A DNA stretch of 64,000 nucleotides, from positions 2,663,001 to 2,727,000 of the forward strand of contig NZ_CP104205.1 in NCBI RefSeq assembly GCF_025244665.1. The letters run 5' to 3'. The stretch comes from Maribacter litopenaei. Lineage in GTDB: Bacteria; Bacteroidota; Bacteroidia; Flavobacteriales; Flavobacteriaceae. The stretch's first letter is position 1, and the number at the start of each line of letters is the position of its first letter. The notes under the pieces are model-generated. The model did no database searches. It was given only the letters and a program-made list of their open reading frames with translations, and was not told where the DNA came from. The position numbers were made by a program, and so were the translations under genes. Positions 21,717 to 31,316 of this stretch are shown piece by piece.

Positions 21717-22610
21717 TTAAATGCGTTCCGCGATTCTTAGTTTGGCGCTTCTCGCCCTACTATTATTTAAAATCTCTTCTTTTCTTGGCACAATTAACGA
21801 GCCTACCTTTTTCAATGGAACATCTATGTTTCCATAAAAGTCTTTTTCAGGCTCCCCTTCAAATTGCCCCGCTCTTATAAACCTCTTGACCAATCGGTCT
21901 TCCAGTGAATGGTAGCTTATGACACTTAATCTCCCCCCAGTATTCAAAAGTCCCGGCACTTGCTCCAAAAACTCCTTAATGACTGCTATCTCCTGATTCA
22001 CCTCAATACGAATCGCTTGATAGATTTGAGCCAAAATCTTATGCTTCTTGTGCTCCGGCAAAAATTTACTCAACGATTCTTTTAACTGCTCCGTGGTATC
22101 TATAGGCTTCTCTTCACGCTTGGCAACCAGGGTATTTGCCATGGCATTTGCATTTCTCAAGTCTCCATAATCAAAAAGCACCCTTCTTAATTCATCGTAG
22201 GAATACCTATTCACAACTTCATGTGCTGACAACGAATTGCGCTTACTCATTCTCATGTCCAGTGCTGCATCAAATCGGGTAGAAAACCCTCTCTCCGCCT
22301 CGTCGAACTGATGTGAAGAAACCCCAAAATCCGCCAAGATTCCATCCACCTTCCTTATGCCATAGAACTTTAAGAACTGGGTGATATACCTAAAATTCTC
22401 ACCTATTAGTACAAATCTTTCATCCTCAAGACGATTTTCCTGTGCATCTTCGTCCTGATCAAAGGCGAACAACTTTCCGCTACCTCCTAATCTTTTCAAT
22501 ATTTCACTTGAATGGCCACCCCCACCAAAAGTCACATCGACATATATACCATCTTTCTTTATTGCCAATCCGTCTATTGACTCTTTTAGCAATACGGGAT
22601 TATGATACAT
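21717..22610 (-). CDS. rsmH: 16S rRNA m4C1402 methyltransferase RsmH (MraW)
   Basis: SAM-dependent N4-methyltransferase acting on C1402 of 16S rRNA. MYHNPVLLKESIDGL at the start, the SAM motif VDVTFGGGGHSSEIL, GILADFGVSSHQ and the late VISYHSLEDRLVKRF are all diagnostic. The ATG at 22610 is chosen because MYHNPVLL is the conserved beginning; it overlaps mraZ by 11 bases. A longer start at 22631 is possible. Length about 297 residues, as usual. Confidence 0.95.
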   Translation of the reverse strand: MYHNPVLLKESIDGLAIKKDGIYVDVTFGGGGHSSEILKRLGGSGKLFAFDQDEDAQENRLEDERFVLIGENFRYITQFLKFYGIRKVDGILADFGVSSHQFDEAERGFSTRFDAALDMRMSKRNSLSAHEVVNRYSYDELRRVLFDYGDLRNANAMANTLVAKREEKPIDTTEQLKESLSKFLPEHKKHKILAQIYQAIRIEVNQEIAVIKEFLEQVPGLLNTGGRLSVISYHSLEDRLVKRFIRAGQFEGEPEKDFYGNIDVPLKKVGSLIVPRKEEILNNSRARSAKLRIAERI

Positions 22611-23073
22611 CCCCTCCAGGCTTTTCTGCATACTTTACTTCGTACGCCAATTGCTCTCTTTCCTCCGGAGACGATTCAACATCCCCATCGTAAGTTGCCT
22701 TATCCCAAATCTCTAGGTGCCTATCCATAGGAGAAAGCACCACCTCCTTTTTAATATCCACGAGGCCGATCACATCTTTGGGTATCAACAATCTTCCTGT
22801 AGCATCAATTTCAATCTGCCTTAACCCGGACGTGAACTTCCTTTTAAACTCACGATCCTTTCTGCTATCCCCAAGTCTTTCATTGAGCTTTTTAACCTCG
22901 GATTCCCACTCATGCTTGGGATATAGTTCCAAACACTCGTCATAGTAGGACTTCTTAATAAAAAAGCCATTACTCAACATTGGAGCCATTTGATTCCTGA
23001 GGGACACGGGTAACATTACCCTTCCCTTGGCATCTGCCTTACAGTTATAAACACCTGAAAAATAGATTTCCAA
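22600..23073 (-). CDS. mraZ: Transcriptional regulator MraZ
   Basis: DNA-binding protein of 157 residues built from two AbrB-like half domains, each with the DAKGRVMLP / DATGRLLIP type motif (residues about 14-22 and 88-96). MraZ represses its own dcw operon by binding direct repeats upstream. First gene of the cluster; three GTGGT repeats at 10-bp spacing stand about 45 bases in front of its ATG. Length is normal. Confidence 0.96.
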   Translation of the reverse strand: MEIYFSGVYNCKADAKGRVMLPVSLRNQMAPMLSNGFFIKKSYYDECLELYPKHEWESEVKKLNERLGDSRKDREFKRKFTSGLRQIEIDATGRLLIPKDVIGLVDIKKEVVLSPMDRHLEIWDKATYDGDVESSPEEREQLAYEVKYAEKPGGDVS

Positions 23074-23098
23074 AATTGTTGGCCTTTCTTATACAACT

Positions 23099-23142
23099 CA
23101 AATATATAAATATTATTACCACATTTTACCACAAAAAACCAC
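23099..23142 (-). promoter_or_regulatory. dcw promoter with three MraZ-type boxes
   Basis: On the plus strand ACCAC occurs at 23118-23122, 23128-23132 and 23138-23142, that is, GTGGT three times at an exact 10-bp period on the coding strand. A Bacteroidetes -7 box TATATTTG (minus strand, 23099-23106) lies just downstream, so the boxes cover the upstream promoter half. The layout matches known MraZ operators (short G-rich repeats every 10 bp). The rest of the 23074-23332 gap holds a second TATATTTG at 23302-23309 facing the plus-strand hydrolase gene. Confidence 0.7.
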
Positions 23143-23332
23143 TTTGTTAATAAAATAGCGAATTTTTATCTCAATTTTGACACAAGTTGATTCCAAATCG
23201 CCACAAAAGGTATTTGGAATTAAAGAACAAAGACTTAACAAAAGAGAGAACCAATGGTTTTGGGAAGTTAGATTGATGGTATTCTATTCTATCTAAATAC
23301 CTATATTTGCCCAAATATCAGAACCCTAGTAG

Positions 23333-24097
23333 ATGGAGGACGAAATAATTAAAGACGGGAAATTCAGGTATATTGAAAAAGGAGAAGGTACTCCCATCAT
23401 TATCCTGCATGGCCTCATGGGCGGCCTAAGTAATTTTCACGGTGTAACGGATCATTTCCCAAAAAAAGGATATAAGGTGCTGGTTCCCGAACTTCCTATC
23501 TATGACATGCCCATGCTGAAAACCAATGTTAAAAACTTTGCGAAATACCTCGAAAAGTTCATCGAATATAAAGGTCTTAAAGATGTTATCCTTTTAGGCA
23601 ATTCCCTAGGAGGGCACATAGGACTCCTTCACACAAAGCTCTATCCGGATATGGTAAAAGCTCTTGTCATTACGGGAAGCTCAGGGCTTTATGAAAGTGC
23701 CATGGGTGACGGATACCCCAAAAGAGGTGACTATGAGTTTATCAAAAAGAAGGCACAGGATGTTTTCTACAACCCTGAGGTTGCTACAAAAGAAATCGTA
23801 GACGAAGTTTATGCAACCGTAAATGACCGTATGAAACTGGTAAAAACCTTAGCCATAGCCAAGAGTGCCATACGGCATAATATGAGTACGGATCTACCCT
23901 CGATGCAAACTCCAACTTGTATTATTTGGGGGGAAAACGACACAGTAACCCCTCCGGATGTTGCGGAACTCTTTCATGAGCTCTTACCTGATTCCAATTT
24001 ATTTTGGATTAAGGAATGCGGACATGCTCCCATGATGGAACATCCAGAAGAGTTCAACACTATTTTGGAGAAGTGGCTGCAGGAGCGTAATTTCTAA
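23333..24097 (+). CDS. Alpha/beta-fold hydrolase
   Basis: Cytoplasmic hydrolase of 254 residues. Oxyanion region LHGLMGG, nucleophile elbow GNSLGGH (Ser about residue 91), the acid in [10 protein letters not shown] and the histidine in [15 protein letters not shown] make up the triad. The substrate cannot be named from sequence. It is divergent from mraZ, has a TATATTTG box 24 bases upstream of its ATG, and ends 10 bases before engB, so the two are probably co-transcribed. Confidence 0.85.
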   Translation: MEDEIIKDGKFRYIEKGEGTPIIILHGLMGGLSNFHGVTDHFPKKGYKVLVPELPIYDMPMLKTNVKNFAKYLEKFIEYKGLKDVILLGNSLGGHIGLLHTKLYPDMVKALVITGSSGLYESAMGDGYPKRGDYEFIKKKAQDVFYNPEVATKEIVDEVYATVNDRMKLVKTLAIAKSAIRHNMSTDLPSMQTPTCIIWGENDTVTPPDVAELFHELLPDSNLFWIKECGHAPMMEHPEEFNTILEKWLQERNF

Positions 24098-24107
24098 AAG
24101 CAAATTC

Positions 24108-24723
24108 ATGAAAATCAAGTCGGCAGACTTTGTAATGAGCAATTCGGATGTTGCCAAATGTCCAAATGAGCCAATACCCGAATATGCCTTCATTGGACGG
24201 TCGAACGTAGGCAAGTCTTCCTTAATAAATATGTTAACGGAACGAAAAAGCTTGGCGAAGACATCTCGGCCGACCTGGAAAAACACAACTCATCAACCAT
24301 TTTAAAATTAATGACAACTGGTTTTTGGTGGATCTGCCCGGTTATGGATATGCCAAGGTTTCCAAAAAGGATAAAAAAACCTTTCAAAAGTACATCACCA
24401 ACTATTTCTTGGAACGAGAACAACTAGTTTGCTCATTTATCCTAGTTGACATTCGACATAAACCACAGACCATTGATATGGAGTTTATGCAATGGATGGG
24501 AGAAAATGGTATTCCCTTTGCTATTGTTTTTACTAAAGCTGACAAATTAAAGCCAATGGCAATCCAAAGGCAGGTTACCGAATACCTACAGCATTTGCTG
24601 AGCGGAATATGGGAAGAGGCACCACAACATTTCATTACTTCCTCCAGTAAAAAGATGGGCAGGGACGAATTGTTGACCTATATAGAGACCATCAACTTGG
24701 GGTATTTTGAGGCAAGAACATAG
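24108..24723 (+). CDS. engB: Ribosome biogenesis GTPase EngB/YsxC (frameshifted)
   Basis: GTPase needed for large-subunit assembly. The P loop [14 protein letters not shown], the G3 region LPGYGYAKV and the G4 motif FTKADKLK are present. The frame breaks at 24264-24269 (TCTCGG for TCTGG): observed [10 protein letters not shown], repaired [17 protein letters not shown], which is the conserved G2 region of the family. Repaired length is 204 residues. Convergent with gldC; an AT-rich 8-bp hairpin at 24740-24760 lies between them and may end both transcripts. Confidence 0.94.
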
Positions 24724-24751
24724 TGCGGTTAACTCCAAAAAAAAGTATATA

Positions 24752-25086
24752 CTACTTTTTAAGCTCTAATTTTTCTGCAAAATAATCACAGAAATCCTTC
24801 ATTGTAGCCGTCATTTTTTCATCTTGGGTGGCCCTCATGAATGTATCCGATAAGGAGACCAGAGTTTGGTGAAAGAAAATTTTCATTTCATCAACTGGCA
24901 TATCCTTAGTCCATAAATCAATTTTTAGGGATTCTTGATTCTTACTATCCCATACGGAGAGCAACATGGCCTTGGCTTCCTCGTTGTCTATTCCTCCGTC
25001 CTGTGCAGATATGAAAGTTTTTCGGGAACCCTATTTTCATCAAGACCCACTTTCAGGGTAATTTCGGACTCATGTAAATCTGCCAT
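24752..25086 (-). CDS. gldC: Gliding motility protein GldC (frameshifted)
   Basis: Cytoplasmic protein of about 111 residues, one of the gld genes of Bacteroidetes gliding/T9SS; its molecular role is not settled. The C-terminal two thirds (MLLSVWDSKNQESLKIDLWT and FCDYFAEKLELKK) are typical. The N-terminus MADLHESEITLKVGLDENRV is in a different frame; one base is missing near 25008-25014, where the family has a Trp-Ser-Ala sequence before QDGGI, so TGGTCTGCA is the likely true reading. The ATG follows directly after the gldB stop codon. Confidence 0.88.
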
Positions 25087-26043
25087 TTAGCTTCTTGGTT
25101 TATAATTCGATTTTTTGAAAATTTCTTCGGCGGGCATCGTCAATAATTGCTTCAAATCTACATCGTTATTATCCATAAATGCCCTGACAATCTGCCAACC
25201 TATATATCGTCCCAAACGACCTGGGGACTCGTTATCCAATTCAAGACCAAATTTTGAAAAGGGTGCCGGGTCTAAAAAACGTTGGTTCAGCCTGGTTTCA
25301 GTACTGTAGAGGTACTCATTCTCAACAAAATTTCTCCAAATAGGTTCCTCATTTGCCATAGCCCAATCCATTTCATCCTCGCTATACCCAATTTTGATTT
25401 CATCCTTGGCATAGGGCATTAATTTGTCCTTAAGATAAAGTTCCTTTCCAAAATAAATCATTCGTGCCAAGTATGAACGGTCTCTTGGTCTTGGCACCAC
25501 CTTCTTCGCAAAAGCACTTGCCACATCACTCACGATAAATTTACGATCCAATATTTTGGCCACATAGCGTTGAAAACCGCCATAGTATTTATGTTGGGCA
25601 CCTAAATAATTGTCCAACCCAATAAATAATAAGGTATCGGCTAGTATAATTCTATTGTCAAAGTCAACATCATTGGTAACCGTAATGATCTTAGGTGTCT
25701 TTTGTTCGGGAAAATAGAATTTTATGTGCCTGAATAAATCTACTAGACTTTCCTCCTCGTCCTCAAAACTATTAAAGGTATTACCAACTTGTTGAAACAG
25801 TTCAATTTGCAGGGAGTCCTTCATTTTGGCAATCCAAACACTATCCGGTGCCGGAAAAAGGTATGGATACATCTTTCTTAACCTTGGAAGTCCATCCTCG
25901 CCGGATTCGGCGAATAATCTATCAAATCTCTCTATTTTTAAATCCAGTGGAACTTTTGAAATCTCTTCTTTGATCTTATCGCTGTCATTACACCCAATAA
26001 AAATCAGTAAAATTGATAATACAATAAAAAAGGGTTTTTTCAT
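25087..26043 (-). CDS. gldB: Gliding motility lipoprotein GldB
   Basis: Lipoprotein of about 318 residues required for gliding in Flavobacterium. The ATG at 26043 starts MKKPFFIVLSILLIFIGC, a clean lipoprotein signal with Cys18; the open frame extends further upstream but without a signal-like start. The body (FPEQKTPKIITVTNDVDFDNRI, LARMIYFGKELYLKDKLMP) matches GldB. Upstream of gldC in the standard order, stop and start separated by no bases. Confidence 0.92.
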   Translation of the reverse strand: MKKPFFIVLSILLIFIGCNDSDKIKEEISKVPLDLKIERFDRLFAESGEDGLPRLRKMYPYLFPAPDSVWIAKMKDSLQIELFQQVGNTFNSFEDEEESLVDLFRHIKFYFPEQKTPKIITVTNDVDFDNRIILADTLLFIGLDNYLGAQHKYYGGFQRYVAKILDRKFIVSDVASAFAKKVVPRPRDRSYLARMIYFGKELYLKDKLMPYAKDEIKIGYSEDEMDWAMANEEPIWRNFVENEYLYSTETRLNQRFLDPAPFSKFGLELDNESPGRLGRYIGWQIVRAFMDNNDVDLKQLLTMPAEEIFKKSNYKPRS

Positions 26044-26132
26044 ACCAAGTATTTCCGGATACATTTTATTTTTAAATAAGTACAACTTATTTTTAAGCAA
26101 AGTTAATCGATCTAAATAAATTTTATAAGGGT

Positions 26133-26922
26133 ATGCAAACGGAAAAAGTTATCGATCATATCGTAGAATGGCTCAGGGAATATGCATTGAATGCAAACCA
26201 AAAAGGTTTTGTAATAGGAGTTTCCGGAGGAATAGACTCAGCTGTCACTTCTACTCTATGCGCCAAAACCGGATTGGATCTTTTGTGTTTGGAAATGCCC
26301 ATTCACCAAGCCTTGAATCAAGTGGACAGGGCTTCCAACCATATAGATTGGTTACAAAGTAATTTTCCAAACGTCGATAGGCAACCTGTAAACCTTACCC
26401 CGGTCTTTGACAGTCTTGTGGCCGCATTTCCAAAAGTAGAAAATGAGGAAGAAAGATTTATGTCCTTGGCCAATACCAGGGCCCGGCTACGAATGACCAG
26501 TCTTTATTATTTTGCGGCCTTACATAAGTATCTGGTAGCAGGAACAGGAAACAAGGTTGAAGACTTTGGTGTTGGTTTCTACACAAAATATGGGGATGGC
26601 GGTGTAGATTTGAGCCCTATCGCTGATCTATTGAAAACTGAGGTATATGAAATAGCCAAAAAATTAGGCATCAATGAAGAAATTATTAAAGCGGCACCTA
26701 CTGATGGTCTCGCGGGAGATGACCGTACTGACGAAGATCAGATTGGGGCTTCCTATCCTGAGCTAGAATGGGCCATGCGAATGAAAGACGAGGGTAAAAC
26801 TGTTGATGATTTCACGGGAAGGGACAAAGAAGTCTTTTCAATTTTCACAAGATATAACACAATGAACAGGCATAAGATGGAGCCTATCCCCGTTTGTATC
26901 ATTCCGAGAATCCTTGAAATAA
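26133..26922 (+). CDS. nadE: NH3-dependent NAD+ synthetase NadE (frameshift near end)
   Basis: Last step of NAD synthesis: amidation of nicotinate adenine dinucleotide with ammonia and ATP. The PP-loop GVSGGIDSAVTSTL and the late GLAGDDRTDEDQIGASYPELE are diagnostic; no glutaminase domain is present. The observed frame runs on to 26972 with an unlike tail, because CCGAGA stands at 26904-26909; with CCAGA the protein ends RHKMEPIPVCIIPESLK at a TAA at 26920-26922, the normal C-terminus. Confidence 0.94.
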
Positions 26923-27089
26923 CCACTCACCTAGTAATCAAGTTAATAAATCGAATAATAGAGGCTTTTTAAGGGGTTTAATTAAAAATAGTACATCTTT
27001 GTCTTCTAATTTAGATTATTTAGTCCTACATTGCATGTACTCTTTTTCTACAAAGACAATTGACTAAACTATCTTGAAAAAACAACATA

Positions 27090-27721
27090 ATGATAAAAGT
27101 TTTAATTGCGGATAATCATCCTATAATCCGTATGGGTGTTAGGAATGTATTGGATTCCGCATCTCGGTTTTGAAATGGTGGACGACGTTGCCACCACCGA
27201 GGAGCTTTTCAAAAAACTACAAAATATAACCCCCGATGTTGTAATGCTTGAAATGGACATTCCGAGAAATGAACGGAATTGCCGCTTTAAGAAAAATCAA
27301 AAAAGAATATCCGAACGTTAAAGTACTCATGTACAGTGGGCAATCTGAGGATGTCTATGCTCTTAGTGCTATTAGGGCTGGAGCATTTGGATATCTATCC
27401 AAATCTTCCGATGTGGATTACATTATCTCGGCGGTTAAAAAAGTTAGCGAGGGAAGCATGTTTATCACCAACGAATTGGCACAAAGATTGGCCTTTGACG
27501 AAGGAACCAAGAAACCAAGAAGATTCTTCCGTAAACTCTCCACTAGGGAAATAGAAGTTTTAAAACTTCTTGCCAGTGGAAAAAGAAACAAGGAAGTTGC
27601 CCAAGGTTTAAATCTAAACGAAAAAACCGTAAGTACTTACAAGGCTCGCTTGATGAAAAAGCTTAATGTAGACAATATGGTAGACTTGTTACAGCAGGCC
27701 AAAGCGTTGGAACTGTACTAA
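27090..27721 (+). CDS. NarL/LuxR-type response regulator with atypical receiver (two frameshifts)
   Basis: Receiver domain (1-120) plus LuxR helix-turn-helix (FRKLSTREIEVLKLLASGKRN to AQGLNLNEKTVSTYKARLMKKL), 209 residues after repair. The start MIKVLIADNHPIIRMGVR is in a third frame; insertions at 27162-27167 (TCTCGG) and 27262-27267 (CCGAGA) split the gene. Repaired text reads VLDSASGFEMVDDV and LEMDIPEMNGIAAL. At the usual phospho-acceptor position the residue is Glu (VVMLEMDIP), not Asp, so phosphorylation control is doubtful. No partner kinase is nearby. Confidence 0.88.
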
Positions 27722-27741
27722 GCTTATCTATTTTACCAAAT

Positions 27742-27772
27742 AAAAAAGACCCGCTTTAATGCGGGTCTTTTT
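27742..27772. terminator. Bidirectional terminator between response regulator and dnaG
   Basis: AAAAAAGACCCGC and GCGGGTCTTTTTG form an 11-12 bp stem with a 6-base TTTAAT loop. A-run on one side and T-run on the other make it usable from both strands; the flanking genes are convergent. Confidence 0.9.
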
Positions 27773-27824
27773 GTTTAGTTAACACTTTTAGGAAAGTACT
27801 CTGTTCAATTTTTGATTCAGTAAT

Positions 27825-29767
27825 TTATTCAATTGCAAATAGTTCATGATCTCTTCCAAGATTTCCTTGTTGTCCTCTTCTCGGATTTTCAGTTTCATTT
27901 TGCAAGGCCTGCATCCTCTTTTTGATCAGAAAACACCTTAACGTCAAAATGGTCTCACTCACCAATTGGGCAATTCCTAAATCTTTTGCTTTTGGGTAAA
28001 TATCCTTTCTTTCCCAATTATGCAGAGTATAACGCTCCTCTTCCATAAGAATTGAGGAAATTTCGTTGGCCATATCCTGCTCCAATTCGGTTATGAAATC
28101 ACTTACCTTAAAATCCTCTCTTTCATTCAATGAAGCAATCAGTTTATAATAAATATCCCTAAAATTACTATTTGCCAATTCAATTTCATCTTCCTGCAAA
28201 TCCAAATACACCTTTTCATATACTTTTATTTCCAAAGATTCCGGTTCTAAAACCAAGTCCCCACTCTCATTTTCCTTTAACACCAAATCCTCAAACTCCT
28301 CCTTTTGATTACCGTACAGCAAAAGGCTTTCAATGATTTTGCGTTCCAACTCGTATTGTACGTCTACCTTTTCACCAACGGATTCACTCCGGACTATATC
28401 AAAAGCCTTCTGCTCCTGCTTCTCTTTTTTTATGGCATCGGCTTGATCCTTTTTCCCGATTTGGGCCAAAGTGCTGAACAGCACACTTTCAGAAATGTTC
28501 ATAATTTGTGCACATTCCTGTACATAAATTTCCTTTTTAATCCTATCGGGAATTTTGGAAATACTGTTTACAATATCTCGAACCGTATCCGCTCTTTTAA
28601 TGGGATCATCGGAGGCTTCTTTCACCAATAGGGATGCTTTGAACCGAATAAAATCCTTGGAATTTTCCTTGAGATACTGTTCAACATCTTCCAATTCATT
28701 ATTCTTGGCAAAGCTATCCGGGTCCTCCCCTTCAGGAAATGTGCAGATACGCACATTCATACCCTGCTCCAATATCAAGTCAACGCCTCGTAAAGACGCT
28801 CTCAAACCAGCAGCATCCCCATCGAAAAGAACGGTCACGTTCTTTGTCAATCGGTTTATCAATCTAATCTGTTCCGGGGTCAATGCGGTACCGCTGGATG
28901 ATACCACGTTTTGTATTCCCCGTTGATAAAATTGAATCACATCAGTATATCCTTCTACCAAATAGCAATTATCCTCTTTGGCAATGGACTGTTTGGCATA
29001 ATAAATACCGTACAAGACCTTGCTTTTGTGGTAAATCTCGCTTTCAGGAGAATTCAGATACTTGGCCGCTTTCTTGTCATTGGTCAGGATACGCCCACCA
29101 AAACCTAAAACCCTTCCACTTAATGAGTGGATAGGAAACATCACTCTACCCTTAAAACGATCGAATTTCTTGGGGTTATTTGGATTGTTTGGGTCTTCCT
29201 TTACTATGGTGAGTCCCGTTTTTTCCAAATAGTCCAACTTGTACCCTTGGTCAAGTGCCGTCATGGTGAAACCGTCCCACTGATCCAAACAGTAGCCAAG
29301 TCCAAATTTTTTGATAGTCTCGTCCGTAAATCCCCGCTCCTTAAAATAACTAAGCCCAATTGCCTTGCCCAACTCCGAATCCCACAAAATATCTTGAAAA
29401 TAGGTACTGGCATACTCGGAGACCAAATACATGCTTTCACGTTCGTTGGCTTGCTCCTTTTGCTCGTTAGATTGCTCCGTCTCCTCTACCTCTATATTAT
29501 ATTTTATTGCCAAATATTTTATGGCTTCCGGATAGGTGAAATGTTCATGCTCCATTAAAAAGGCCACTACGTTCCCCCCTTACCACTACTAAAATCCTTC
29601 CATATCTGTTTTACGGGGGACACCATAAAACTTGGCGTGCGCTCATCGGTAAATGGGCTCAATCCCTTAAAATTTGAACCTGATTTTTTCAATTGCACAA
29701 AATCACCGATTACCTCCTCCAAACGGGCCGTTTCATATACTTGATCTATGGTGGTTTTGGAAATCAT
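27825..29767 (-). CDS. dnaG: DNA primase DnaG without zinc ligands (frameshifted)
   Basis: Makes RNA primers at the replication fork; 647 residues. N-terminal CHC2-type domain, then TOPRIM (YLVEGYTDVIQFYQRGI, VTVLFDGDAAGLRASLRG) and a C-terminal helicase-binding region. The N-terminal domain reads KGLSPFTDERTPSF and IWKDFSSGKGG, with Ser, Thr, Asp and Ser where the zinc-binding Cys/His residues normally stand. The frame breaks at about 29573-29578 in a run of six C (seven expected), so GKGG then NVVAFLMEHEHF. This is a homopolymer error rather than a CCAGA lesion. Confidence 0.95.
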
Positions 29768-29844
29768 GATGATAGTTTCAACTAGGGATCGCTAGCTTTT
29801 AGAGATTTTAAAATTATTACTTTTAGTGAAAATAAGGGAAAATT

Positions 29845-30063
29845 ATGATTCTTTTCTTTGGAACTCGTCCCGGCAAATCCGAAACTAAAAATTTGCATAA
29901 TATTACATGTCCCCATTGTAACCAAATCGATACATTAACGGTTTATATTTCTTCAAACTACTTTCACCTATTCCGGATTAAACTTTTTAGAATTTCATCT
30001 TCAAAAATTGTGGAATGTAGCCATTGTAAGCGCGTTTATTATCCGAGAGGAATTCACAAATGA
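29845..30063 (+). CDS. Small zinc-ribbon protein
   Basis: A 72-residue protein with CPHC (residues 22-25) and CSHC (about 58-61), a two-knuckle zinc ribbon with a beta-rich, basic spacer. No signal peptide or membrane segment. Divergent from dnaG with 77 bases between the starts, so a shared promoter region is likely. No known function can be read from it; such ribbons usually mediate nucleic-acid or protein contacts. Confidence 0.6.
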   Translation: MILFFGTRPGKSETKNLHNITCPHCNQIDTLTVYISSNYFHLFRIKLFRISSSKIVECSHCKRVYYPRGIHK

Positions 30064-30082
30064 AATGAAAAGGGGCGTAGAC

Positions 30083-30112
30083 TAAAAAAGGACATACCTT
30101 AGGATATGTCCC
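30083..30112 (-). terminator. Terminator after outer-membrane-type gene
   Basis: GGACATA (30090-30096) pairs with TATGTCC (30105-30111) around a short loop, and on the minus strand a run of seven T follows. It lies 30 bases beyond the stop at 30144. Confidence 0.65.
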
Positions 30113-30143
30113 TTCTAACCCAAATAAACATAAAACTTAATTC

Positions 30144-31223
30144 TTATAAATCGAACCTAAGTCCCAGCGATACGTTTCTTTGCTCTATGGTCGCATCTTT
30201 AAAAATAGGGTTTAAGTCATACTTAAGATATAACAATACCCCATCAAAGCCCGCATAGGCGCTTAGTCCGTAGATAAGGTTATTGGTGTTATAATCCCTT
30301 TTTAACTTGTCCTTTACACTGTTGCCATCCTGATCATATTTTAATTTTTGCCTTGTACCTATGTTAAAGCCACCATAGGCACCAATTCCCAACCGGAATT
30401 GATTGTGCAACGAATATCTAATGGTTTTTTCCGTTTTCTTGAATTTGGAAGGATCAAATTCCAAATGGACCGGAAAAACCAAATTGTCCATTCTAAACTT
30501 GGATTTATCAAGCTCATATTCAAATGGCTGAAGCTCCGCATTTCCTTGATCATTTAATACAAAATATTGATTGTCCTTCATTTTTAGACCGTTAAACTGA
30601 AATGAAAAACCATAGTTCAACCTAAGGAAATTAGAATTTTGAAATACCCTAGTACGCCATTGCCAACCTATTTCAAAAAAACGACTGCCACCGAGTTGAT
30701 AAGGAGTATCATTCAAGGATTGACCTTCAATTATCGCATTGTTCAACCCGGCAGCCAGGACAAAATCAGAATACGTCCTACGGTCATATTTTAATTCCCT
30801 CTTCCAAGGTCTTGAATTAAAAACAAAACTTTCAGCTGGCTTTCCCCCAATATCGATTCCAATGCGGATTTGTCCCTCAGGTATGGAATCCACTTGAATA
30901 TCGTTAAGAAGAACACCTTCATTACGCTCCAAAAGGGAAATCTGATTTTCGATAATAATCAATCTATTTTCAATATTCAAAGCCCTCTTTTCTGCTGCCG
31001 CTTCTTTTAACGTTTTAGCTTCGGCAGATGAGATCAATCCATCTCGCAAACGTCTGTTTATTTCTTCTACCTCTACTTTTAATGCCTCCTTCTCTTGTTC
31101 CGTGACCTGTTCCTTTTGTGACTTTAAGGCCTTTATCTTTTTTTCGTAGTCCTCCTGTGCACTTAAATTGTTTACCATAAATAAAGTGGCCAACACTAGT
31201 ACAAACATTGTAATTGTTCTCAT
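30144..31223 (-). CDS. Secreted coiled-coil plus beta-barrel-like protein, unknown function
   Basis: Protein of 359 residues with a signal peptide (MFVLVLATLFMVNNLSAQ). Residues 25-100 are a charged coiled coil (KKIKALKSQKEQVTEQEKEA), and the rest consists of alternating amphipathic strands ending in aromatic-basic LGLRFDL, which looks like an outer-membrane beta-barrel. Not recognised as a named family. It follows the ECF sigma and anti-sigma genes on the same strand after a 90-base gap, so it is a candidate target or effector of that pair. Confidence 0.6.
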   Translation of the reverse strand: MRTITMFVLVLATLFMVNNLSAQEDYEKKIKALKSQKEQVTEQEKEALKVEVEEINRRLRDGLISSAEAKTLKEAAAEKRALNIENRLIIIENQISLLERNEGVLLNDIQVDSIPEGQIRIGIDIGGKPAESFVFNSRPWKRELKYDRRTYSDFVLAAGLNNAIIEGQSLNDTPYQLGGSRFFEIGWQWRTRVFQNSNFLRLNYGFSFQFNGLKMKDNQYFVLNDQGNAELQPFEYELDKSKFRMDNLVFPVHLEFDPSKFKKTEKTIRYSLHNQFRLGIGAYGGFNIGTRQKLKYDQDGNSVKDKLKRDYNTNNLIYGLSAYAGFDGVLLYLKYDLNPIFKDATIEQRNVSLGLRFDL

Positions 31224-31316
31224 TTTCTTTTTGATTTTGATTGTTGATGAATAAAACTCCAGTCCCTGTCCCTATAGCAAATTATAGGGAAAAAGAAATT
31301 TTTAATGATTTAAGAA

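Noticed and set aside
24740..24760. Terminator between engB and gldC
   Set aside because: The 8-bp stem is nearly all A-T; possible but too weak to list as a separate feature.
25087..25095. CCAGA-type lesion at the end of gldB (CCGAGA)
   Set aside because: The observed C-terminus KPRS with the stop directly before the gldC ATG is normal for GldB; repairing it would extend the protein into gldC.
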